A stretch of DNA of 64,000 nucleotides from Halomonas campaniensis (lineage in GTDB: Bacteria; Pseudomonadota; Gammaproteobacteria; Pseudomonadales; Halomonadaceae), in the NCBI RefSeq assembly GCF_002211105.1, contig NZ_JPUA01000034.1, positions 670,053 through 734,052 of the forward strand. The letters are read 5' to 3'. Positions 42,210 to 51,051 of the stretch are shown piece after piece. Position numbers and translations under genes: made by a program. The notes beneath the pieces were generated by a model. The model ran no database searches and was not told the origin of the DNA. It saw only the letters and a program-made list of their open reading frames with translations. Numbering within the stretch: position 1 is the stretch's first letter; every line of letters starts with the position of its first letter.

Positions 42210-42354
42210 TAGGATTTGTCTGAAAACTGGCTGCGCTCGACCATACGGCGTTAAAAATCGGCTCAAAGTACTCATTTACGACACGTAAACTCCGTCTTTT
42301 CGTCGATTTTTGCCTTGTCTGGCCTTCGCTCGCCGACTTTTCAGACAAACCCTA
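42210..42354. repeat. 145-bp imperfect palindromic repeat (MITE/REP-like)
   Basis: The ends TAGGATTTGTCTGAAAA (42210-42226) and TTTTCAGACAAACCCTA (42338-42354) are near-perfect inverted repeats, and internal pairs (CGCTCG/CGAGCG-like, AAAAATCG/CGATTTTT, TTTACG/CGTAAA) extend the dyad across the whole element. There is no coding capacity. It looks like a non-autonomous miniature element or a large REP unit. Its last three bases form the stop codon of the adjacent 2OG oxygenase gene. Confidence 0.7.
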
Positions 42355-43020
42355 ACGTGCAGGGTCAAGCACGCCACCCAGTGACGCATTGCGCCGAAAC
42401 CAGCCCGCGATGCTGGTGCGCGGGTGGCGGGTTGGCAGTACTTCGTGGGGAATGGTTTCAGATAGAAAACAGGCGAAAGTGCCTGCTTCGGGGATGACCC
42501 GGGCGACTTCCTGGCTGGGGGCGTCAGGGTGATAAATCACCATTTCACCGCCGCCATCGCTTGGCCAGTTGGGGGTCAGATAGCCAACCGTTGAGATGAC
42601 CCGGTTGGCGCGACCGCGAAAGCTATCCAAGTGTCGCTGATAGAATGCGCCGGGGGGGTAGTGGGCAAAGTGAGCCTCGTACTCAAACAGGCCCAAAAAC
42701 AGCGCGTGGTTAAGCGCCTGCTGTAGCTCGCTCATGGCGTCTAAATAACGCCGTTGGGCAGCGCTCTCTCGATCCAGCCAGTGAATTGCGTCGCCACGGA
42801 TATCTTTACGCAGCAGGTGCTGTTGGCCACGGCCAATGCCCGCTTCATCCAGTCCGTTATACGCCGCCCGGTGCAGCAACTCTTGGTTCAGCGCGGCGCA
42901 TAGTTCCAGGTCGATGACCTCGCGGCCTACATACCAGCCCTGTTCAACCAGCGCATCCACCAGGGTGAGCTGCGTTGCGGGCTGTAGCGCAGGTGACGGC
43001 GTAGCAATATTGGGTGTCAT
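42352..43020 (-). CDS. 2-oxoglutarate/Fe(II)-dependent oxygenase
   Basis: A 222-residue double-stranded beta-helix oxygenase of the prolyl-4-hydroxylase-like type. It has HLD (iron ligands, near residue 129), PHEV with the distal His (near 197), and the 2OG-binding Arg in RTSIAGWFRR. The substrate is unknown. Its start overlaps the stop of the upstream NUDIX gene by 4 bp. Its TAG stop lies within the end of the palindromic repeat at 42210-42354. Confidence 0.83.
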   Translation of the reverse strand: MTPNIATPSPALQPATQLTLVDALVEQGWYVGREVIDLELCAALNQELLHRAAYNGLDEAGIGRGQQHLLRKDIRGDAIHWLDRESAAQRRYLDAMSELQQALNHALFLGLFEYEAHFAHYPPGAFYQRHLDSFRGRANRVISTVGYLTPNWPSDGGGEMVIYHPDAPSQEVARVIPEAGTFACFLSETIPHEVLPTRHPRTSIAGWFRRNASLGGVLDPAR

Positions 43021-43688
43021 TGGTTGGATCTCGATGGCGCCGAGCCCGAAACGGTCGTGGAGGATGTTGATAGGCGGCTTTTGCGTTCAGGGTAGTGGCG
43101 CAAAGGTCCGTGGGGGCGTTGATATAGGTCGATCGGCATACCAAAACCTTCAGCCAGCAGTTCCACCAGCATCATGGCCGAAAGCCCCCAGATGACATGG
43201 CCGTCTACGTGGTAGCTGGGCACGTAGTGGGCCACCCCATCCACGGTAATCACATCGGTATGCGTACGGTGGTCGTCTAGAAAGTGGCTCAGCGGTACTT
43301 CAAAAATGGTGTCTAATTCGCCGGGGTCGGCAACCAAGGGTAGATCCGGCGGAATAATACCCACCCAGGGGGTGACGCGAATGCCGTGCAGCGAAATAAC
43401 GTCCGACAGCCGCCCCAGGGGTTGCACCAGAGCGGGGTCAAGGGCAATCTCTTCTTCTGCCTCACGAAGCGCCGTAGCGTAGAGATCAGCGTCAAAGGGT
43501 TCGCGCTTACCACCCGGGAACGCCACCTGGCCGCTATGGGTGCTCAAATGGCTGGCCCGGCGGGTAAACAGTAAAGTAGGCACTGGGCGCTCGACAATCG
43601 GCAACAGCACGGCGGCCTCGGGCATCACGATGTGATCCAAGCGTTGAGGCGTCAGTTGTTGCAGCCGTTTACGCAGTTTCTCTAACAT
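43017..43688 (-). CDS. NUDIX CoA pyrophosphatase (NudL/YeaB-like)
   Basis: A 223-residue NUDIX hydrolase with the UPF0035 block SHLSTHSGQVAFPGGKREP followed by the REAEEEIAL portion of the Nudix box. The family cleaves CoA and its derivatives to 4'-phosphopantetheine and 3',5'-ADP. I chose ATG at 43688, which gives the usual length, although its ribosome site is weak. It is translationally coupled to the 2OG oxygenase gene. Confidence 0.83.
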   Translation of the reverse strand: MLEKLRKRLQQLTPQRLDHIVMPEAAVLLPIVERPVPTLLFTRRASHLSTHSGQVAFPGGKREPFDADLYATALREAEEEIALDPALVQPLGRLSDVISLHGIRVTPWVGIIPPDLPLVADPGELDTIFEVPLSHFLDDHRTHTDVITVDGVAHYVPSYHVDGHVIWGLSAMMLVELLAEGFGMPIDLYQRPHGPLRHYPERKSRLSTSSTTVSGSAPSRSNQ

Positions 43689-43782
43689 AGGGCATCCCGT
43701 TACTTTGTTCTCTTTTACCCAGCAGCGGTCGTTGGCGTCAAGGGCGTCGAGGCTTCTATTCACTAGCCGTTGAGAATATGCG

Positions 43783-44340
43783 ATGAATTTCTGTAGCCAG
43801 TGTGGTGCTAAAGTACGGTTTGCCGTCCCGGAAGGGGATGACCGCCCGCGCTATCTGTGCGATGCCTGCGGCACTATTCACTATCAAAATCCACGCATCG
43901 TGGCCGGTACGCTGCCCGTTAGCGGGAGTAAAGTGCTGCTCTGTAAGCGCGCGATTTCACCGCGCAAAGGCTACTGGACGCTGCCTGCTGGCTATATGGA
44001 AAATGCCGAGTCAACCCAGCAGGCCGCTTCCAGAGAGACTCGGGAAGAGGCCTGTGCCGAAGTCGAGCTGGCCAACCTCTACACGCTCATTGACCTACCG
44101 CATATCAATCAGGTGTATATGATTTTCCGCGCCGAGCTGGTGGGAGGCTTTAGCGCCGGGCCGGAAAGCCTGGAAGTCGCGCTATTTGAAGAGCACGAAA
44201 TCCCCTGGGATGAATTGGCTTTCACCACCATTGAGCGCACGCTACGTCACTTTTACGCTGACCGCGCCCTCAATGAGTTTCCGCTGCATATCAGCATGGT
44301 GACCCCCGAAGACCGCGAGCGCTATTTTGGCAGCGCGTGA
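43783..44340 (+). CDS. NUDIX hydrolase with N-terminal zinc ribbon
   Basis: A 185-residue protein: a zinc ribbon with CSQCG at residues 4-8 and CDAC near residue 26, followed by a complete Nudix box (GYMENAEST...RETREEACAEV). It is related in layout to NudC-type pyrophosphatases but lacks the SQPWPFPxS NADH motif, so its substrate is open. Confidence 0.85.
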   Translation: MNFCSQCGAKVRFAVPEGDDRPRYLCDACGTIHYQNPRIVAGTLPVSGSKVLLCKRAISPRKGYWTLPAGYMENAESTQQAASRETREEACAEVELANLYTLIDLPHINQVYMIFRAELVGGFSAGPESLEVALFEEHEIPWDELAFTTIERTLRHFYADRALNEFPLHISMVTPEDRERYFGSA

Positions 44341-44368
44341 GTCATTCACACCCCGACGAAAAATCCAC

Positions 44369-44680
44369 TTACAGATCGGCCAACTGCCATACATCATAAG
44401 CGACTTCTTCGTAGGGGTGGGCTAGTTTTAAGGCCGCGATGGCGCCGTGAATATGCGCTTCCTCGCACAGCAACTCGACTTTGAACTCTTCGACCTTTTC
44501 CAAGCTGCCCACTGAGCCGATATGCGGGTGGGCCCCCTCGGTTGGGCGAAACTGGCCCGTACCGCGGGTTTGGAAACAGGCGTTTTCGTAGGCGCCTACA
44601 CGCCCTGCACCGGCCTCAAACACCGCCTGCTTGACGCTTTCGGCATCTTCTATGGGGACAAAAAAAGCGAGCTTATACAT
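44369..44680 (-). CDS. YqfO/NIF3-insert-like small protein
   Basis: A 103-residue protein like the CutA-like ferredoxin-fold insert of NIF3/YqfO (YKLAFFVPIEDAESVKQAVFEAGAGRVGAYENACFQTRG...). It is often annotated as a NIF3-related or YqfO family protein. No catalytic residues are known. GGAGATAC precedes the ATG. Confidence 0.8.
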   Translation of the reverse strand: MYKLAFFVPIEDAESVKQAVFEAGAGRVGAYENACFQTRGTGQFRPTEGAHPHIGSVGSLEKVEEFKVELLCEEAHIHGAIAALKLAHPYEEVAYDVWQLADL

Positions 44681-44822
44681 GGTGTATCTCCAAATGATCG
44701 GTTCATTGGAAAGCGCTAAACGGTGGCTATCTTAGCGGATAGGTGACTATTGGTCTCGGGCTTGGCTTTGTATGATGATATTTTTATGACGTTTCCCCTA
44801 TGACTGTTAGACGAGCCGCCCC

Positions 44823-45773
44823 ATGGATAAATTTGAAGTGAAGTTGGATCAGGCCGCCAGGGCTGCCTGGATGTCCTACGTCGGTGGAATGACTCAGGAT
44901 GAGATCGCCAGCCAGTTGGGTGTTTCACGCCCCGGCGTTCAGCGTTTATTAGCCTTGGCCCGCCAGGAGGGGCTGGTAAAAGTCCATATCGATCATCCGA
45001 TCTCTCACTGTATGGCGTTGGGCAGCACGCTGCGCGATCACTTCGGTTTGACCTACTGTGAAGTGGTGCCCGCTGATAACCATGCCGCCGACAGCGCCGC
45101 CTCCTACTTGGCAGTTGCGGCCGCCGAGCGCATAGCGCAACTGGTTGAGCGCAGCGAACCGTTGACGCTTTCGCTGGGCACCGGGCGTTCGGTGCGGGCA
45201 GCGGTAGAAGCGCTTAGCCGTGTCGAGCGGCCCCAGCACCGCTTTGTGTCGCTGGTGGGCAATGTCGCCCGGGATGGCTCGGCCAACCGCTACGATGCGG
45301 TGATGGTAATGGCGGATAAAACCGGCGGCGAACGCTTCTTGCTGCCGGCACCGGTGGTCGCCGAGTCGCTGGCTGAAAAAGAGGCAATGCTTGCCCAGCG
45401 GCTGTTTAAGGCGATTGCTGATGTGGCCAGAGAGTCAGAGGCCGCCTTTATCGGTATCGGGCGTATTGATCGTCAGGCCACGCTGTTTCAAGACCACTTT
45501 ATTAGTGAAAGCGAGCTGGACGAGTTACTGGGACTGAAAGCAGTGGGGGAATTGCTAGGTTGGCCGCTGAACCGAGACGGCGAAGTGATCGACTGCTCCA
45601 TTACGCGGCGGGTCACCAGTCTTCCCCTGGAGCGCTTTGGTAAGCACCACATGGTAGCCATCGCCGGTGGCCACGAAAAAGCCCCGGCGATACATGCCGC
45701 GCTACGCGGCGGCTGGCTGAAAGGGTTGGTGACTGACGAAGTGGCCGCTAGACAGATTGTTGAGTCGTTATAG
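44823..45773 (+). CDS. Sugar-binding transcriptional regulator (SorC/DeoR-type)
   Basis: A 316-residue regulator with an N-terminal helix-turn-helix (MTQDEIASQLGVSRPGVQRLL, about 22-42) and a C-terminal SorC sugar-phosphate-binding domain (LSLGTGRSVRAAVEALS near 117). It lies 172 bp upstream of, and in line with, the polyol operon and is its probable regulator, with a polyol or sugar phosphate as effector. Confidence 0.88.
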   Translation: MDKFEVKLDQAARAAWMSYVGGMTQDEIASQLGVSRPGVQRLLALARQEGLVKVHIDHPISHCMALGSTLRDHFGLTYCEVVPADNHAADSAASYLAVAAAERIAQLVERSEPLTLSLGTGRSVRAAVEALSRVERPQHRFVSLVGNVARDGSANRYDAVMVMADKTGGERFLLPAPVVAESLAEKEAMLAQRLFKAIADVARESEAAFIGIGRIDRQATLFQDHFISESELDELLGLKAVGELLGWPLNRDGEVIDCSITRRVTSLPLERFGKHHMVAIAGGHEKAPAIHAALRGGWLKGLVTDEVAARQIVESL

Positions 45774-45872
45774 GTGTTTAACGCTCTGGGTGTGCACTGC
45801 AACATGCATTAGAGGTTATGAATTAGCGTAAAGTCTAAGCTAATCAGCTTTGCTTTTTTTTGGCTTACGTAC

Positions 45873-45905
45873 GATCATTTGTTCGATAGGTGATCAATAA
45901 GATCA
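45873..45905. promoter_or_regulatory. GATC-containing dyads upstream of the polyol operon
   Basis: GATCA at 45873-45877 pairs with TGATC at 45891-45895, and TGATCAATAAGATCA at 45891-45905 forms a second, overlapping dyad. They lie 41-73 bp before the first ABC gene and are candidate sites for the adjacent SorC-type regulator. Confidence 0.35.
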
Positions 45906-45945
45906 AGGCGACAACAATGCCAATACCAGCCCATAGGAGTGCTTT

Positions 45946-47268
45946 ATGCGACTCGCACGTCACTTGCCCGTTACCACGTTAGCGGCCGCCATTGCCATAT
46001 CGGGCCATGCCCAGGCGCAAACTGAAATTACCGTGGCCACGGTTAATAACAACGATATGGTGATTATGCAGAGCCTCACCGAGGCTTTCGAAGAGGCACA
46101 TCCCGACATCACCCTGGATTGGGTGGTGCTGGAGGAGAACGTGCTTCGTCAACGCATGACCACCGATATTGCCACCGGTGGCGCCCAGTTCGATGTCATG
46201 ACGATTGGTACTTACGAAGTGCCTATTTGGGCTGAGCGCGGCTGGCTTTCACCGCTGGATAATCTGCCCGACGCCTACAATGAAGACGACCTGCTAGCCT
46301 CCGTTCGCGATGGTTTAAGCTACGACGATACGCTTCACGCACTGCCGTTTTATGCTGAAAGCTCAATGATGTACTACCGCACGGATCTATTCGAAGAAGC
46401 GGGCATTGAGATGAGCGAGCAACCCACCTGGGAAGAGGTGCGCGAGTGGGCGGGTGAGCTACATGGCACCCAGGATGGCTTGGCTGGGATCTGTTTACGC
46501 GGCAAGCCTGGCTGGGGCGAAAACATGGCGTTTGTCTCCACCCTGGTGAACACCTACGGTGGCCGCTGGTTTGACGAAGAGTGGAACCCTGAACTCAACT
46601 CTGAAGCCTGGGTGAACGCTATTCAGTTTTATGTCGATTTGCTCAACGACTACGGCCCGCCGGGGGCTAGCTCCAACGGCTTTAACGAAAATCTGGCGCT
46701 ATTCTCCCGTGGCAACTGCGCCATGTGGGTGGATGCCACCTCGGCAGCCGGCAAACTGTATGACGGCAATGAGTCCGATGTGGCGGACAGCCTAGGGTTT
46801 GACCCGGCACCCGTGGCCGAAACACCTAAGGGCTCCCACTGGTTGTGGTCCTGGGCGTTAGCCATCCCGGCTTCTTCAGAGAACCAGGACGCGGCGCGTG
46901 AGTTTATTACCTGGGCAACCTCCCAGGAGTACATTGAGCTGGTGGGTGAAACCCAAGGCTGGACCAGTGTGCCACCAGGCACCCGGGAATCGACCTACGC
47001 CAATGAGCAGTACACCGAAGCCGCGCCCTTTGCTGACTTCGTGCTAAAGGCCATTAAGGATGCCGACCCCACCGACTCCACCCTGGAGCCCAATCCTTAC
47101 GTGGGTGTTCAGTTCGTCGGTATTCCCGAGTTTCAGTCGATCGGTACCCAGGTGGGGCAAACCATTGCCGCGGCGTTAACCGGTGATACCACGGTGGAGC
47201 AAGCGCTAGAGAGTGCTCAGCGTGCCACCGAACGCACCATGCAGCGGGCTGGCTACATCGAACGATAA
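45946..47268 (+). CDS. Polyol ABC transporter substrate-binding protein (SmoE/MtlE-like)
   Basis: A 440-residue periplasmic binding protein with a signal peptide ending near residue 25 (HAQAQ). The body is a family 1 extracellular binding protein (FDVMTIGTYEVPIWAERGWLSPLD). Downstream sorbitol/mannitol dehydrogenases point to hexitols as ligands. An intercistronic hairpin follows, typical of genes for abundant binding proteins. Confidence 0.9.
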   Translation: MRLARHLPVTTLAAAIAISGHAQAQTEITVATVNNNDMVIMQSLTEAFEEAHPDITLDWVVLEENVLRQRMTTDIATGGAQFDVMTIGTYEVPIWAERGWLSPLDNLPDAYNEDDLLASVRDGLSYDDTLHALPFYAESSMMYYRTDLFEEAGIEMSEQPTWEEVREWAGELHGTQDGLAGICLRGKPGWGENMAFVSTLVNTYGGRWFDEEWNPELNSEAWVNAIQFYVDLLNDYGPPGASSNGFNENLALFSRGNCAMWVDATSAAGKLYDGNESDVADSLGFDPAPVAETPKGSHWLWSWALAIPASSENQDAAREFITWATSQEYIELVGETQGWTSVPPGTRESTYANEQYTEAAPFADFVLKAIKDADPTDSTLEPNPYVGVQFVGIPEFQSIGTQVGQTIAAALTGDTTVEQALESAQRATERTMQRAGYIER

Positions 47269-47280
47269 AAGAGAATGACG

Positions 47281-47315
47281 CCTGCCTTCCTCTTGTTTAC
47301 TACAGCGGAGGCAGG
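47281..47315 (+). promoter_or_regulatory. Intercistronic hairpin after the polyol binding-protein gene
   Basis: CCTGCCTTCC pairs with GGAGGCAGG (one bulged T) around a 16-nt loop, followed by TGTTTT. It probably stabilises or partly terminates the transcript after the binding-protein gene. Confidence 0.55.
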
Positions 47316-47375
47316 TGTTTTATCGATGTTTTCGAGCAGTTTTTGTAAACAGCCTCGTACTTCGCAGGTAACCCC

Positions 47376-48266
47376 ATGACTAAAACACGTGCTTCCGGCC
47401 GTACCGTCGGTGGGCTGAGAACGCTGTCGCTCCAAGCGCCGGCCGTGACGCTACTGCTGCTATGGATGATTGTGCCGTTAGGCATGACGCTATGGTTCTC
47501 TTTTCAGTATTACAACCTGCTCATGCCCGGTATGACTGGCTTTGCCGGGTTGGAAAACTATGAATACCTGCTCACCGACCCAGCGCTGTGGGCAGCGATG
47601 GGTAACACGCTGCTGCTGGTGGGGTGGGTGCTGGCGATTACCGTGGTGGGCGGCACCCTGCTAGCGGTGCTCTTCCAGCAAGAGTTCGCAGGACGCGGGA
47701 TCGCCCGTGTACTGGCGATTTCACCGTTTTTTGTGATGCCCACCGTGAGCGCTCTGGTGTGGAAAAACATGATGATGCACCCCTCTAACGGGGTGCTGGC
47801 GTGGCTGGCTGAGTCCATCGGGTTGCCCGCTGTCGACTGGTTCTCCTCGCTGCCGCTGACCTCGATTGTGATCATCGTGGCTTGGCAGTGGCTGCCGTTT
47901 GCACTGCTGATTCTGCTCACCGCCATGCAGTCGCTGGATGAGGATCAAGTGGAGGCCGCCAGAATGGACGGGGCAGGGCCGGTGGCGATTTTCTTCTTTA
48001 TTACGCTGCCGCACCTAAAACGGGCCATTAGCGTGGTCATCATGATTGAGATGATCTTCCTGCTGACTATTTTTGCCGAGATCTTTGTCACCACCTCCGG
48101 TGGGCCTGGCTTGGCCACTACCAATCTGGCCTACCTGATTTACATTCGTGCGCTGCTGGATTTTGACGTGGGCACTGCCTCCGCCGGTGGAGTGATCGCA
48201 ATCATTCTCGCCAATATCGTGGCGATCTTCCTGGTTCGAATGGTAGCCAAAAACCTGGAAGAGTAG
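47376..48266 (+). CDS. Polyol ABC transporter permease (SmoF/MtlF-like)
   Basis: A 296-residue six-helix permease. The EAA loop, EAARMDGAGPVAIFFFITLPHLK (about 192-214), which docks the ATPase, is clear. AGGTAA precedes the ATG. It pairs with the permease starting 30 bp downstream. Confidence 0.92.
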   Translation: MTKTRASGRTVGGLRTLSLQAPAVTLLLLWMIVPLGMTLWFSFQYYNLLMPGMTGFAGLENYEYLLTDPALWAAMGNTLLLVGWVLAITVVGGTLLAVLFQQEFAGRGIARVLAISPFFVMPTVSALVWKNMMMHPSNGVLAWLAESIGLPAVDWFSSLPLTSIVIIVAWQWLPFALLILLTAMQSLDEDQVEAARMDGAGPVAIFFFITLPHLKRAISVVIMIEMIFLLTIFAEIFVTTSGGPGLATTNLAYLIYIRALLDFDVGTASAGGVIAIILANIVAIFLVRMVAKNLEE

Positions 48267-48295
48267 ACCGGCACTTGTGTCCTGGGAGTACTTCG

Positions 48296-49162
48296 ATGAC
48301 AACATTAAATTCCAAAACCGCCGCGCCTCACTCTGTGTCGGGGTGGCGGTCGGCGCAAAGCAAGCGCGCCATCATAACGGTGCTGGGCTGGTCAGTAGCA
48401 TTAGTGATCTTCTTTCCGATCTTTTGGATGATCCTGACCGGGTTTAAAACGGAATCGGCGGCGATTGCTGACCCCACGCTGATTTTTTCGCCCACCCTGG
48501 AAAGCTACCAGGCGGTACAGGCACGCTCGGGCTATACCCGATTTGCACTCAACAGTGTAGTGGTGGCCTTTGGTTCGACGTTCTTCGCGCTGTTGATTGC
48601 GATTCCTTCAGCCTATGCCATGGCTTTTTTGCCGACTAAACGCACCAAGGGCACGTTGCTGTGGATGCTCTCTACCAAAATGTTGCCCTCGGTAGGTGTG
48701 CTGGTGCCGATTTACCTGATTTTTCGCGACGTTGGGCTACTCGATACCCGCACCGGCCTAATCATTGTCTATACGCTGATGAACCTGCCGATCGTGGTGT
48801 GGATGCTCTACACCTTCTTTAAGGATATGCCTAAAGACATTCTTGAAGCGGGGCGAATGGACGGTGCTTCGACACTGCAGGAAGTGTGCTTTCTGTTGCT
48901 GCCACTCACGCTGCCGGGGATCGCCTCAACGGGCCTGCTATCAGTCATTTTGAGTTGGAACGAGGCGTTCTGGAGTCTCAACCTAACGACCTCAAATGCT
49001 GCGCCGTTAACCGCCTATATAGCCTCATTCTCAAGCCCTGAGGGGCTGTTCTGGGCCAAATTGTCCGCCGCTTCCACCATGGCGATTGCGCCGATTTTGA
49101 TACTTGGTTGGATGACCCAAAAACAAATGGTGCGCGGCCTCACCTTTGGTGCCGTCAAGTAA
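48296..49162 (+). CDS. Polyol ABC transporter permease (SmoG/MtlG-like)
   Basis: A 288-residue permease of the MalG type. The EAA loop EAGRMDGASTLQEVCFLLLPLTLPG is near residues 185-209. I chose ATG at 48296 after GGGAGT; an in-frame ATG seven codons upstream lacks a good site. It forms the membrane core with the preceding permease. Confidence 0.92.
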   Translation: MTTLNSKTAAPHSVSGWRSAQSKRAIITVLGWSVALVIFFPIFWMILTGFKTESAAIADPTLIFSPTLESYQAVQARSGYTRFALNSVVVAFGSTFFALLIAIPSAYAMAFLPTKRTKGTLLWMLSTKMLPSVGVLVPIYLIFRDVGLLDTRTGLIIVYTLMNLPIVVWMLYTFFKDMPKDILEAGRMDGASTLQEVCFLLLPLTLPGIASTGLLSVILSWNEAFWSLNLTTSNAAPLTAYIASFSSPEGLFWAKLSAASTMAIAPILILGWMTQKQMVRGLTFGAVK

Positions 49163-49174
49163 AGGATCTTCCTC

Positions 49175-50326
49175 ATGGCAACACTACAACTGCACAATAT
49201 TACCAAGCGTTTCGGCGATACCGAGGTGATCAAGGGCATCGACCTTGAGGTGAGTGACCGCGAATTTGTGGTCTTCGTAGGGCCTTCCGGCTGTGGTAAA
49301 TCGACCCTAATGCGCATGATCGCCGGACTGGAGAGTGCCTCTGACGGCGATATTCTGATCGACGGCCAGCGCATCAATGACGTAGGCCCAGCCGATCGCG
49401 GCCTCGCCATGGTGTTTCAGAGCTACGCGCTCTATCCGCACATGACGGTAGAGGACAACATGGGGTTCAGCATGCGCTTGGCGGGGGTGCCCAAAGAGGA
49501 GCGACGGGCCAAAGTGCTGGAAGCGGCCAAGATTCTGCAGCTGGAGCCACTGTTGGATCGCAAGCCCAAAGCGCTCTCCGGCGGTCAGCGCCAACGGGTA
49601 GCGATTGGCCGGGCGATTGTACGTAACCCCAGTATCTTCCTGTTTGATGAGCCGCTCTCCAACTTGGATGCTGCGCTGCGGGTTCAGATGCGTATCGAGC
49701 TGGCGCGCCTGCACGATGAGCTGGACGCCACCATGATCTACGTCACCCATGATCAGATCGAAGCGATGACCATGGCGGATAAAATCGTCGTGCTCCACGA
49801 CGGTGTGGTCGAGCAGGTGGGCTCGCCTATGGCGCTCTACCATCATCCGCGTAATCGCTTTGTAGCGGGTTTTATCGGCTCGCCGAAAATGAATTTTCTG
49901 CCGGTAACGCTGATCAGCGTTTCGCCTGAAGGCGTGGGGATTCGGATGCCCGGTGGCGGTGAACGCAGCGTGCCGGTGGACGGTCAGCACTTGGAGGCCA
50001 ACGCCCCCCTTGAGCTGGGTGTTCGCCCGGAACACTTAGTGCTTGATGAGCAGGGCCCGTTGAGCGGTGAAATTAAAGTCTTGGAGCGGCTAGGCGGCCA
50101 GACCTCGCTCTATGTCCAGATGGACGACGAACTCATCACTATCATGGCCGATGGTGACGTGGCCTACCGGGTCAACGATACGGTGCATTTCGGCTTTGCC
50201 CCTGAGCGTGCCCATCTTTTTGAGGCTAGCGGCCTGGCCCTGCCCAGCTTGCAGCAGCACCCTCTGGCGGGTCTGACCCGCCACGATAACCGTGCCCCCG
50301 GCTCGCCTTCTGAGGAGCCTGCATGA
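49175..50326 (+). CDS. Polyol ABC transporter ATPase (SmoK/UgpC-like)
   Basis: A 383-residue ATPase with Walker A GPSGCGKST at 36-44, signature LSGGQ near 134, Walker B IFLFDEP near 153, and a C-terminal TOBE domain (from about 240). It energises the importer. Its stop overlaps the ATG of the HAD phosphatase gene (ATGA). Confidence 0.93.
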   Translation: MATLQLHNITKRFGDTEVIKGIDLEVSDREFVVFVGPSGCGKSTLMRMIAGLESASDGDILIDGQRINDVGPADRGLAMVFQSYALYPHMTVEDNMGFSMRLAGVPKEERRAKVLEAAKILQLEPLLDRKPKALSGGQRQRVAIGRAIVRNPSIFLFDEPLSNLDAALRVQMRIELARLHDELDATMIYVTHDQIEAMTMADKIVVLHDGVVEQVGSPMALYHHPRNRFVAGFIGSPKMNFLPVTLISVSPEGVGIRMPGGGERSVPVDGQHLEANAPLELGVRPEHLVLDEQGPLSGEIKVLERLGGQTSLYVQMDDELITIMADGDVAYRVNDTVHFGFAPERAHLFEASGLALPSLQQHPLAGLTRHDNRAPGSPSEEPA

Positions 50327-50994
50327 GGACACTCATCTTTGACTGTGATGGCGTGCTGGTCGATAGCGAAGCCCTTGCCGAAGGCACTTTGGTGGAGTAC
50401 CTCTCCCATTGGCTGCCCGATCTGAATATCGATCAGGAACTTGGCCAGGCGCTGGGGATGACCACGGCGGCTATTCTCGCTCATCTCGAATCGTTAAGCG
50501 CCCACGCCCTGCCAGTGGATGCCACTGAACAAGTGGATACCGCCATTGAGGCGCGTCTGGCGCGAGAGCTTAAAGCCATAGAGGGAGCTGACAAAGCGAT
50601 TCGTGGCATCACATTGGAGAAGGCGGTGGTCTCCAACAGTCGCCGCAGCCGCGTGCTGGCGTCACTGGCGAGCACGGGATTGGCCGATGCGTTTGGCGAG
50701 GTGCCTATTTTTACCGCTGACCAGGTGGCTAATCCCAAGCCCGACCCTGCGCTCTATCGCTTGGCGGCCTCTCACTTAGGCCAAGTACCAAGGGACTGCC
50801 TGGTGGTAGAGGATAGCGTGGCCGGGGTGACCGCCGCCCATGCCGCAGGTATGTGCGTGATTGGGTTCGTCGGTGCCAGCCATGTGGATGCTGAGCAGTC
50901 GACGCGGCTGACGCAAGCCGGCGCCTGGCGCATTTTAGCGCATATGCATGGCCTGGAAGCGTTGGTGGATGAGTGGCAAGCCAGTGGTCCATAG
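50323..50994 (+). CDS. HAD-family phosphatase
   Basis: A 223-residue HAD hydrolase of the beta-phosphoglucomutase/GS1 subgroup: motif I DCDGVLVDSE at 7-16, motif II SNSRRSR near 107, and motif III NPKPDPALY with VVEDSVAG (about 130-165). It probably dephosphorylates a sugar or polyol phosphate formed by the operon. It is coupled to the ATPase gene by a 4-bp overlap. Confidence 0.87.
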   Translation: MRTLIFDCDGVLVDSEALAEGTLVEYLSHWLPDLNIDQELGQALGMTTAAILAHLESLSAHALPVDATEQVDTAIEARLARELKAIEGADKAIRGITLEKAVVSNSRRSRVLASLASTGLADAFGEVPIFTADQVANPKPDPALYRLAASHLGQVPRDCLVVEDSVAGVTAAHAAGMCVIGFVGASHVDAEQSTRLTQAGAWRILAHMHGLEALVDEWQASGP

Positions 50995-51051
50995 ATCACT
51001 TAATGAAGGGTTCCCGGCAATAACGGCGCAGCGATAAATGAGAGCATAACG

